A DNA stretch of 7,502 nt, from contig JANXZD010000298.1 in assembly GCA_025355705.1 (NCBI GenBank), positions 1-7,502 on the forward strand. Reading direction: 5' to 3'. Within the stretch, counting starts at the first letter, position 1. Each line of letters begins with the position of its first letter. Source of the DNA: Bacteroidota bacterium. GTDB taxonomy: Bacteria > Bacteroidota > Ignavibacteria > UBA10030 > UBA8401. A program made the translations under genes and the position numbers. This document shows positions 1 to 6,103 of the stretch, piece by piece. The notes below the pieces were generated by a model. The model saw only the letters and a program-made list of their open reading frames with translations, did not search any database and was not told where the DNA came from.

Positions 1-815
1 GTGTCATTGACACCTTTAAGTAAAACATATTCAAAAGTGATCATCTCGTTTGTTTCGTCTGTGTACTCTTTGCAAGCCGCAAGTAGCTCTTCAATGGGAT
101 ATTTCTTATTGATAGGCATAATTTTATCTCGCACATCGTTAGTCGTCGCATTGAGGCTGATTGCAAGTCGTACTCCAGCCTCAGCGACGAACTTAATTTG
201 CGGCGCCAAACCACTGGTTGAAATTGTAATTCGCCTTCTGGCAAATCCAATTCCCATTTGGTCGTGAATAATTTCGCAAGCTTTCATAACATTCGGTACG
301 TTATCCAGGGGCTCACCCATTCCCATAAAAACAATATTTGTGATCGGCTTTTCTGAGAATGTTTGAGCGGTGATATATTGGTTGAGAATTTCACTTGTTG
401 TAAGATTTCTCAAAAATCCCATGCTCGCGGTTGCACAAAACGTACAATCCAATGCACATCCAATTTGCGTTGAAACGCATAATGTCATTCGCTCTTCTGC
501 ATCAACTGCGGTTATGCGGGGAGGAATAAGCACCGTTTCGATTTTCTTTCCGTCGGAAAGTTCGTAAAGAAACTTTACTGTTCCGTCAATATCCGATGTC
601 TGAGAAGCGGCAACCGTGAATTGTTCAATTGTTGCAGCTGCATTCAATTTCTCCCGCAGCGAAACAGAGAGATTCGTCATTACATCGAACAACGATACGC
701 GGTATTTATAGAGCCACTGATAGATCTGTGCGGCTCGATACTTCGGTTCGCCGATGGAGACTATGAACTGTTCTAACGCTTTTAGCGTTAGGCCTTTTAG
801 ATTTGTTTTGGTCAT
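1..815 (-). CDS. rlmN: RlmN, dual-specificity 23S rRNA (A2503-C2)/tRNA (A37-C2) methyltransferase, partial (3' end off window)
   Basis: This is a radical-SAM enzyme that methylates C2 of A2503 in 23S rRNA and, in characterised homologues, C2 of A37 in some tRNAs. Reading the minus strand from ATG at 815-813 gives 271 full codons with no stop before the window edge, so roughly the last quarter of a ~350-residue protein is missing. An N-terminal helical domain (about 1-100) contains a family-like YRAAQIYQWLY stretch at 26-36. The radical-SAM cluster motif CxxxCxxC is C120-C124-C127 (GCALDCTFC), and C113 in TLCVSTQIGC matches the conserved cysteine seven residues before the cluster. MGMGEPLDN (164-172) binds SAM, and ISTSGLAP, SLNAT and YVLLKGVND follow in family order. 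The methyl-carrying C-terminal cysteine lies outside the window. No Shine-Dalgarno precedes the ATG, which was chosen because the family N-terminus fits it. The gene is divergent from uvrA. The function call is secure. Confidence 0.96.
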   Translation of the reverse strand, partial: MTKTNLKGLTLKALEQFIVSIGEPKYRAAQIYQWLYKYRVSLFDVMTNLSVSLREKLNAAATIEQFTVAASQTSDIDGTVKFLYELSDGKKIETVLIPPRITAVDAEERMTLCVSTQIGCALDCTFCATASMGFLRNLTTSEILNQYITAQTFSEKPITNIVFMGMGEPLDNVPNVMKACEIIHDQMGIGFARRRITISTSGLAPQIKFVAEAGVRLAISLNATTNDVRDKIMPINKKYPIEELLAACKEYTDETNEMITFEYVLLKGVND

Positions 816-829
816 AAGGGAAAAAAATT

Positions 830-862
830 AGACTTGGAAGGTCTTGTGTACCCGCCAAGTCT
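830..862 (-). repeat. 8-bp inverted repeat followed by a T-run in the rlmN leader
   Basis: AGACTTGG (830-837) and CCAAGTCT (855-862) are perfect inverted repeats separated by 17 nt. Read on the minus strand, the second arm is followed by AATTTTTTT and then the rlmN ATG at 815. This has the layout of a hairpin plus U-tract, but the loop is long and the predicted transcription start falls at its first base. It could be a 5' leader hairpin, an attenuator or a protein-binding dyad; the sequence does not decide. Confidence 0.5.
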
Positions 863-867
863 GTATT

Positions 868-896
868 AAAATAGCAAAAATTGATTCGGATTGCAA
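868..896 (-). promoter_or_regulatory. Putative sigma-70-like promoter for rlmN
   Basis: On the minus strand, TTGCAA (896-891) and TATTTT (873-868) are separated by 17 nt. Both are close to the -35/-10 consensus and correctly oriented about 50 nt upstream of the rlmN ATG. Transcription would start near 861, at the edge of the inverted repeat 830-862. The region is AT-rich, so a chance match is possible, and in Bacteroidota proper the consensus differs (TTTG / TAnnTTTG). Confidence 0.4.
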
Positions 897-985
897 TTGA
901 AGTTCATAAAAAGGAAAGCTGTATTGAAATTTTAGATCCCATTTGAGAAAATATTAGATGATTAACTGATTAAAAAAGGCTCTCT

Positions 986-1014
986 TTGCCTCTCGTTGTA
1001 ATTTTTTATACATT
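986..1014 (+). promoter_or_regulatory. Putative sigma-70-like promoter for uvrA
   Basis: TTGCCT (986-991) and TACATT (1009-1014) are separated by 17 nt and lie upstream of uvrA. An overlapping TATACA (1007-1012) would give a 15-nt spacer. The transcript would start near 1021, just before the dyad at 1028-1052. The matches are moderate, so this is a candidate only. Confidence 0.35.
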
Positions 1015-1027
1015 ATGTTTGTCATTA

Positions 1028-1052
1028 TGAAGTCCGAATATTTCGGACTTCA
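1028..1052. promoter_or_regulatory. Perfect 11-bp-arm dyad upstream of uvrA (operator or leader hairpin)
   Basis: TGAAGTCCGAA (1028-1038) and TTCGGACTTCA (1042-1052) are exact reverse complements around a 3-nt centre, TAT. The dyad sits between the putative uvrA -10 (1009-1014) and the uvrA start (1064), where a repressor could block transcription. As RNA it would form a strong hairpin, but the text after it (CCGTTTTATC) lacks a true U-tract, so a terminator is unlikely. uvrA is often an SOS gene, so a LexA-type operator is possible. The arm does not match the E. coli (CTGT-N8-ACAG) box, and CCGAA-N3-TTCGG only loosely resembles the Gram-positive GAAC-N4-GTTC box. The symmetry is certain and the role is inferred. 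Confidence 0.6.
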
Positions 1053-1063
1053 CCGTTTTATCG

Positions 1064-3967
1064 ATGTTGTCGCTCAGTATGGCTAAGCAAAAGAACATTC
1101 CCGTAAAATCTTCGACACTTAATTCATTAAAAACACCTCTCACGATTAAAGGTGCACGGGTCCATAATCTCAAAAATATTTCAGTCGTCATTCCTCGAAA
1201 TAAACTTGTGGTGATCACCGGTGTGAGCGGTTCAGGAAAATCATCACTTGCATTTGATACGATCTATGCGGAAGGTCAGCGCCGATATGTTGAGTCGCTT
1301 TCCTCCTATGCGCGCCAGTTCCTTGAACGAATGGACAAACCGGATGTTGATTCCATTCAAGGGATGTCTCCGGCAATCTCCATTGAGCAGAGAACCAATA
1401 CTCGAAATCCTCGTTCCACTGTTGCTACCACTACTGAAATTTATGATTATCTGCGTCTATTATACGCGCGTGTTGGAAAGACCATTTGCCCGAAATGCGG
1501 TCGTGAGATCAAAAAAGATTCTGTTCAGATTGTCGTTGATGCGGTGATGGAATATGAAGAGAATTCCAAATTCTACGTGATGTTTCCAATGCATCATCAC
1601 GAAGGGAAAACTTTAATACAAGAGTTTGATGTGTTGAAGCAACGGGGATTTTTCCGACTGGTCATCGATGGAGAAATAGTCGATTTGAATGAGAGCGATG
1701 CTTCATCGATCAAACAATCCCTAAAAAAACAGGGGTCCAAGAAAAAGGAAGAAAGTTCCCTCGGAAATACAAAATCGAAAGAACACGATATCTATATTCT
1801 TGTTGACCGGTACATTCTCCGTAAGACCGAGATCCAAAGTCAAAATCGTTTAGCGGATTCTATCCAAACCGCCTTTGTTGAAGGAGAGGGATATGCGTCA
1901 CTATTAAATCTTGAGACAAAAAAAACAATTCCGTTCAGTCAGCATTTTGAATGTGCAATAGATAATATTCGATTTGAAGAACCAGAACCGCATTTATTTG
2001 CGTTCAATTCCCCAATTGGTGCTTGTCCAAAATGTCAGGGTTTCGGACGTTCGGTGGGAATTGATATGGATCTAGTTGTTCCCGATCTTGAAAAAACGTT
2101 GAAGGAAGGAGCGATCATGCCATGGACAACTCCGAAATTCCAGGAAAATCTGCGTGATCTTGCGCGCATTGCATACGATGCCGGTGTTCCAATGAACGTT
2201 CCATATAAAAAATTGACTGAAGAACAATTGAACATTGTGATGAACGGTTATAAAAAAGATTTTGACGGTATCAATGGTTTTTTCAAAACGGTTGAACGCA
2301 AGGCCTACAAGATACAATATCGAGTATTGTTAAGTAAATATAGGGGATATACAACGTGCGATGAATGCCACGGAAACCGTTTGCGAAAAGAAGCGTTGAA
2401 TGTGAAGATCGGCGGTAGACATATCGGAGAAGTTGTTGCGCTCTCTATAGAACGAGCAGAAGATTTTTTTATTGGTCTCACACTATCTGATTTTGATCTC
2501 AGTATTGGAAAACGGATCCTGGAAGAGATCAGAAAACGCCTTCGATATCTTGTGGATGTTGGCGTAGGATATTTAACATTGGACCGTTTATCAAATTCAA
2601 TTTCCGGCGGAGAGTCGCAGCGCATCAATCTTGCCACGTCGATCGGTTCTTCGCTCGTTGGTTCGATCTACGTACTCGATGAACCGAGTATTGGTTTGCA
2701 TCCGCTTGATAATGATCGTCTCATTACCATTCTTAAACGATTGAGGGATGTTGGGAACACCGTTATTGTTGTTGAACACGATTCGGATATGATGAAAGCT
2801 GCGGACCAAATCATTGATATCGGTCCAAAAGCTGGCGAGCGAGGCGGTGAGATCATGTTTCAAGGAACATATGATGAAGCCGTGAATGATGAGAAATCAT
2901 TGACAGGAAGATATCTCTCAGGTGCTCTCGAAATTCCGCTGCCCGCATCCCGAAGAAAAAAAACAAAAGATTCAATCAAGGTGTTTAATGCGTTTCACCA
3001 CAATCTTCAGAATATCGATATTGAAATTCCATTGAAGATGTTTGTGTGTGTTACGGGTGTCAGCGGTTCTGGAAAAAGCACTATCATTCATGATATTATT
3101 GGAGAGGGAATTAAAAAACGATTGAGCGGGCATATTGGACGATTGAGTGGAGTTCACGATATTCAAGGATGGGAAAAAATTCAACATCTTGAATTGGTCG
3201 ATCAATCTCCAATCGGGCGTTCGCCGCGTTCGAACCCGGTAACGTATATCGGTGTATTCGATGGGATCAGGGAATTGCTCTCGAAAACTGCCGTAGCGAA
3301 GATCCATGGGTATCAGCCGGGATTTTTCTCGTTCAACGTTCCCGGCGGACGGTGTGATGTTTGTGAGGGGGATGGTCTGCAAAAAGTAGAGATGCAGTTC
3401 ATGGCAGATCTTTATTTAACGTGTGAATCGTGCAACGGTAAGCGGTATAAAAAAGAAGCGCTTGAAGTTCGGTGGAATGGAAAAAATGTCGATGATATTC
3501 TTGGCTTGACGGTTGAAGAAGCCATTACCTTCTTTGGGAAGTATCCGGACGGGAAAAAAGTGATGCATAAATTACAAATACTCGATGATGTCGGTTTAGG
3601 ATATTTACGACTCGGACAAGCTGCCACAACACTTTCCGGCGGAGAAGCGCAGCGAATAAAACTTGCAACACATCTTGTAGAAAAAAAGGAAGGTCATACG
3701 CTCTTTATTTTTGATGAACCGACCACGGGATTACACTTTGACGACATTCAAAAATTATTAAAATGTTTTACTGTATTGTTAGATGCCGGAGATTCGCTCA
3801 TCGTTATCGAGCACAATCTTGATGTTATTAAATGTGCTGACCATGTGATCGATATGGGACCCGGCGGAGGTGAAAATGGAGGAAAAGTTATAGCCGTAGG
3901 TTCACCTGAAGAGATTGCCAGAATAGCTCAGTCACACACCGGGAATTTTTTGCAAAAAATCCTTTGA
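1064..3967 (+). CDS. uvrA: UvrA, excinuclease ABC subunit A
   Basis: UvrA is the cytoplasmic ATPase that dimerises, scans DNA for bulky lesions and loads UvrB in nucleotide excision repair. The 967 residues match the family's usual 940-1000 and carry two complete ABC modules. Module I has Walker A TGVSGSGKSS (52-61), the UvrB-binding and insertion domains (about 130-400), signature ISGGESQR (513-520) and Walker B YVLDEPSIGLH (536-546). Module II has Walker A TGVSGSGKST (664-673), signature LSGGEAQR (857-864) and Walker B FIFDEPTTGLH (881-891). Zinc-binding cysteine pairs are visible at 142/145, 321/324, 432/435, 764/767 and 787/790. A lysine-rich stretch (221-239) looks like a flexible insertion within the UvrB-binding region. 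The first ABC is worded as in Bacteroidota-type UvrA. An in-frame ATG at 1079 (MAKQKN) is an equally good start; neither has a Shine-Dalgarno, and the longer form is given. Confidence 0.97.
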   Translation: MLSLSMAKQKNIPVKSSTLNSLKTPLTIKGARVHNLKNISVVIPRNKLVVITGVSGSGKSSLAFDTIYAEGQRRYVESLSSYARQFLERMDKPDVDSIQGMSPAISIEQRTNTRNPRSTVATTTEIYDYLRLLYARVGKTICPKCGREIKKDSVQIVVDAVMEYEENSKFYVMFPMHHHEGKTLIQEFDVLKQRGFFRLVIDGEIVDLNESDASSIKQSLKKQGSKKKEESSLGNTKSKEHDIYILVDRYILRKTEIQSQNRLADSIQTAFVEGEGYASLLNLETKKTIPFSQHFECAIDNIRFEEPEPHLFAFNSPIGACPKCQGFGRSVGIDMDLVVPDLEKTLKEGAIMPWTTPKFQENLRDLARIAYDAGVPMNVPYKKLTEEQLNIVMNGYKKDFDGINGFFKTVERKAYKIQYRVLLSKYRGYTTCDECHGNRLRKEALNVKIGGRHIGEVVALSIERAEDFFIGLTLSDFDLSIGKRILEEIRKRLRYLVDVGVGYLTLDRLSNSISGGESQRINLATSIGSSLVGSIYVLDEPSIGLHPLDNDRLITILKRLRDVGNTVIVVEHDSDMMKAADQIIDIGPKAGERGGEIMFQGTYDEAVNDEKSLTGRYLSGALEIPLPASRRKKTKDSIKVFNAFHHNLQNIDIEIPLKMFVCVTGVSGSGKSTIIHDIIGEGIKKRLSGHIGRLSGVHDIQGWEKIQHLELVDQSPIGRSPRSNPVTYIGVFDGIRELLSKTAVAKIHGYQPGFFSFNVPGGRCDVCEGDGLQKVEMQFMADLYLTCESCNGKRYKKEALEVRWNGKNVDDILGLTVEEAITFFGKYPDGKKVMHKLQILDDVGLGYLRLGQAATTLSGGEAQRIKLATHLVEKKEGHTLFIFDEPTTGLHFDDIQKLLKCFTVLLDAGDSLIVIEHNLDVIKCADHVIDMGPGGGENGGKVIAVGSPEEIARIAQSHTGNFLQKIL

Positions 3968-4039
3968 TATTTCATTCAACCTCGGTAAAATCATATATGT
4001 GACAAAGGTAACTGGTCATATATTCCCACAAACGTGTTC

Positions 4040-4068
4040 TTGTTCTACTTCTCTAAATTTCTTATATT
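4040..4068 (+). promoter_or_regulatory. Putative sigma-70-like promoter for the tRNA gene
   Basis: TTGTTC (4040-4045) and TATATT (4063-4068) are separated by exactly 17 nt and end 25 nt before the tRNA 5' end, so transcription would start near 4075. A second TATATT at 4076-4081 has no good -35. Stable-RNA genes usually have strong promoters, which fits, but the surroundings are AT-rich. Confidence 0.45.
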
Positions 4069-4093
4069 GTTCGGCTATATTAATGAATAAAAG

Positions 4094-4167
4094 GGGCCCT
4101 TAGCTCAGTTGGTTAGAGCAGCTGACTCATAATCAGCGGGTCGCTGGTTCAAGTCCGGCAGGGCCCA
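4094..4167 (+). tRNA. tRNA with CAU anticodon, probably tRNA-Ile2 (lysidine-modified)
   Basis: A full cloverleaf can be drawn. The acceptor stem is GGGCCCT (4094-4100) with AGGGCCC (4160-4166) and discriminator A4167. The D arm is GCTC/GAGC. The anticodon stem is GCTGA (4121-4125) with TCAGC (4133-4137) around the loop CTCATAA, giving anticodon CAT at 4128-4130. The T arm is GCTGG/CCGGC around TTCAAGT, with one T-G wobble. CCA is not encoded (CTC follows), so a CCA-adding enzyme is required. A fully paired G1-C72 rules out a typical initiator tRNA. The TTAGCTCAG start and overall wording resemble E. coli ileX and the B. subtilis CAU isoleucine tRNA, whose C34 is converted to lysidine by TilS to read AUA. 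Elongator tRNA-Met is the alternative. That it is a tRNA is near certain; its charging identity is less so. Confidence 0.93.
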
Positions 4168-4332
4168 CTCGATATTATAAAAAATGGTGTGTTGAGATAT
4201 AAGAAGATTACATTCACCTTTTTATAGTATGATTTTCTATGATCTCATTGTTTTAGAGGGAATTGCTGAGGTATTCAGTTCAATCTCCACAGATAGAAAG
4301 AATTTATTTTAAAAAGCACTGCTGGTGGAATA

Positions 4333-4497
4333 ATGGAAAAAGTTTTTCATAAAGCTAAAAACCATAAAGAAGCCAAAACATGGGATGTGACTCAACAAAT
4401 TATGATGAGTGTGGAAGAGAGACAACGTGTCGCCAAGGAATTGAAAAAACGCTTCTATGGAAACAGCTCTCCGGATGTCCGCAGAAAGGTAAAGTGA
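4333..4497 (+). CDS. Small 54-residue protein, first gene of a nucleotidyltransferase-type pair
   Basis: The ATG at 4333 opens a 54-codon frame ending in TGA (4495-4497). A weak purine-rich GGTGG lies 4-8 nt upstream. The protein is small, basic and without a signal or membrane segment. Its N-terminus is lysine/histidine-rich. A central SVEERQRVAKELKKRFYG (26-43) looks like an amphipathic helix, followed by a PDVR motif (47-50). From memory, small proteins with this EERQ..AKELKKRFYG...PDVR wording occur as the upstream partner of AbiEii/MNT-type nucleotidyltransferases in toxin-antitoxin-like pairs; that is recall, not a search. Its stop overlaps the GTG of the next frame by 4 nt, indicating translational coupling. 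The frame looks intact although its partner appears broken, so it may be an orphan partner or be decaying. Biochemical function is unknown. Confidence 0.65.
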   Translation: MEKVFHKAKNHKEAKTWDVTQQIMMSVEERQRVAKELKKRFYGNSSPDVRRKVK

Positions 4498-4703
4498 GAC
4501 AGAAATCATCCTTCTCCTATGATGTAACGGAGTTTCTTTACCTTCTTTCCAAACGCGATGTGCATTTTCTGAAAGAAAAAAAATGTGAGTTTTATTATAT
4601 CGGAATTGACGAATTGATAAAGAATAAGAAAGCGGTCAATCGCAATAAAGATATGGATGATATGAGATTTCTTAAGGAAGTGAAGAAAAGAACTCATCAT
4701 TAA
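4494..4703 (+). pseudogene. Internally deleted nucleotidyltransferase-like gene (remnant, 69 codons)
   Basis: The frame starts at GTG 4494, sharing GTGA with the upstream stop, and ends at TAA 4701-4703. Residues 8-24 (SYDVTEFLYLLSKRDVHFL region) resemble the N-terminus of MNT/AbiEii-like nucleotidyltransferases, where the text reads FxxLLxxxxVxYLxxGGYAxxxHG. Residues 31-62 (an IGIDELIKNKKAVNRNKDMDD core) resemble the C-terminus of the same proteins (I..LIxNKxAxGRxKDxxDxxxL). Between them the GGYA glycine motif and the DxD metal-binding aspartates are absent; residues 25-30 bridge the gap with lysines. Intact relatives are roughly twice this length, so some 70-90 residues seem to be missing. 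The join lies near an A-rich tract (4572-4583) with a run of eight A. The frame remains open, so a short product could be made, but it cannot carry nucleotidyltransferase activity. Alternatively it is a genuine short gene. Family assignment is from motif memory. Confidence 0.6.
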
Positions 4704-4783
4704 ATTACAAGCGATAGTTATAAAAACTGTTCAATTAGTTATTACTTCTTATGTAGATAATCACAACTTATCAGAATAAATAA

Positions 4784-6085
4784 ATGAAAAATGAATTTCT
4801 ATCCAAAATTGAAAAAAAAGAACTAGTTGTTGGTGTTGTTGGTCTTGGTTATGTGGGACTTCCGCTTCTATTATGTTTTGCTGAGAAAGGATTTAAGGGA
4901 ATCGGTTTTGATGTTGACGCAAACAAACCGAAAATGCTTTCTGAAGGCAGATCGTACATCAAACACATCTCGAACGAACGAATCTCCAATGCAGTAAAAT
5001 CGGGTCTCTTTACTAACACTACCAATTTTTCAAAGATCAAAGAATGCGATGCAATATTGATCGCAGTTCCTACCCCGCTCAACAAAAACCGTGAACCGGA
5101 AATGGAATACATTGTTTCAACATGCGAATCGTTGTATCCCCATCTTCGCAAAGGACAATTGATCGTGCTCGAATCGACAACATATCCCGGCACGACGGTA
5201 GAAGTGATGATCCCGATCCTTGAAAAGAGCGGACTAAAAGTTGAAAAAGATTTCTATGCGGCATTTTCTCCTGAGCGCGAAGATCCTAATAATCCAAGTT
5301 TTCGCACCGAAACAATTCCCAAAGTTGTCGGCGGTACTTCTCCGGATAGTTCTGAGGTAGCAAACAAACTCTATAGCCAGATTGTCGTAAGAACCGTGCC
5401 GGTTTCATCAACGCAGGTTGCTGAAGCGACAAAATTGATGGAAAATATTTTCCGTTCTGTGAATATCGCATTGGTGAACGAACTCAAGGTCGCCTTTATG
5501 AAAATGGGGATCGATGTGTGGGAAGTGATCGATGCAGCAAAGACAAAACCCTTCGGGTATATGGCATTTTATCCGGGACCGGGATTGGGCGGACATTGTA
5601 TTCCTATCGATCCATTTTATTTGACTTGGAAAGCACGCGAGTTTGGTGTGAATACACGGTTCATTGAGCTTGCCGGAGAAATAAATACTGCAATGCCTGA
5701 TTTTGTCGTCAGCAGGGTGATGGACGCTCTCAACGAAAGCGGGAAATCACTTAAAGGTTCAAAAGTGCTGGTGCTGGGATTGGCGTACAAGGCGAATGTT
5801 GACGATTACCGCGAATCCCCTTCGTTTCATCTGATGGAAAAATTAGAAGCGAAAGGTGCAACGGTTGAATTTAACGATCCGTATATTCCAACAATTCAGC
5901 CGACACGAGAGCATGCACACTTTACCGGAAAAAAATCTGTTGCAATTTCAAACGAGTATGATCTTCTGTTGATCTCAACAAATCATGACGAGTATTACAA
6001 GATTGATTTTTCACAATTCACTATTCCTATTGTCGATTCAAGGAATGTGATAAAACAACCACTTCCTAATTTGTTTAAGGCATAG
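4784..6085 (+). CDS. wbpA: WbpA-like UDP-N-acetyl-D-glucosamine 6-dehydrogenase
   Basis: This cytosolic NAD-dependent enzyme oxidises C6 of UDP-GlcNAc twice to give UDP-GlcNAcA, the first step towards diacetamido-uronic acids of surface polysaccharides. The 433 residues fit the UDP-glucose/UDP-ManNAc dehydrogenase superfamily. The N-terminal Rossmann domain has GLGYVG (20-25); VPTPL (95-99) and ESTTYPGTT (130-138) follow. The central domain has EATKLMEN (214-221) with the conserved K217 and N221, and GGHCIPIDPFYLTWKAREF (269-287) with the catalytic C272. A C-terminal NAD-binding-like domain begins near KGSKVLVLGLAYK (324-336). AFSPEREDP and KPFGYMAFYPGPGLGG are wording I associate with WbpA-type enzymes rather than UDP-glucose dehydrogenases (Ugd) or WecC, and the wbpB/wbpD neighbours support this. 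An A-rich AATAAATAA precedes the ATG with no Shine-Dalgarno. It is the first gene of the operon, 80 nt after the preceding remnant and 18 nt before the next gene. Confidence 0.92.
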   Translation: MKNEFLSKIEKKELVVGVVGLGYVGLPLLLCFAEKGFKGIGFDVDANKPKMLSEGRSYIKHISNERISNAVKSGLFTNTTNFSKIKECDAILIAVPTPLNKNREPEMEYIVSTCESLYPHLRKGQLIVLESTTYPGTTVEVMIPILEKSGLKVEKDFYAAFSPEREDPNNPSFRTETIPKVVGGTSPDSSEVANKLYSQIVVRTVPVSSTQVAEATKLMENIFRSVNIALVNELKVAFMKMGIDVWEVIDAAKTKPFGYMAFYPGPGLGGHCIPIDPFYLTWKAREFGVNTRFIELAGEINTAMPDFVVSRVMDALNESGKSLKGSKVLVLGLAYKANVDDYRESPSFHLMEKLEAKGATVEFNDPYIPTIQPTREHAHFTGKKSVAISNEYDLLLISTNHDEYYKIDFSQFTIPIVDSRNVIKQPLPNLFKA

Positions 6086-6103
6086 GGTATGGGGTATGTA
6101 TAG

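Noticed and set aside
1..567. Plus-strand open frames at 1-267 and 370-567
   Set aside because: They are antisense to rlmN, whose minus-strand reading shows all expected motifs.
2305..2863. Minus-strand open frames of 60-110 codons inside uvrA
   Set aside because: Antisense to conserved UvrA domain text, with no recognisable motifs. Similar minus-strand frames inside wbpA and wbpB were dropped for the same reason.
3993..4023. Imperfect inverted repeat (ATATATGTGAC / GTCATATAT) after uvrA as a terminator
   Set aside because: The stem is AT-rich with a 2-nt bulge and is followed by TCCCACA rather than a T-run. It does not support a rho-independent terminator.
4168..4332. tRNA-flanking att site or mobile element in the 165-bp gap
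   Set aside because: No repeat of the tRNA 3' end, integrase fragment or terminal inverted repeats are visible in the window.
4380..4703. A 107-codon frame beginning at ATG 4380 as the full second gene of the small pair
   Set aside because: Its first 38 codons lie entirely inside the 54-residue gene in another frame and look random. The GTG at 4494 with a 4-nt overlap gives a family-like N-terminus.
4721..4744. AT-rich inverted repeat (TAAAAACT / AGTTATTA) between the remnant gene and wbpA
   Set aside because: One mismatch, almost no G-C pairs and no T-tract; likely chance in AT-rich spacer.
6085..6098. Two tandem GGGTATG copies between wbpA and wbpB
   Set aside because: Only two 7-mers; probably slippage, with no evident ribosome-binding or regulatory role.
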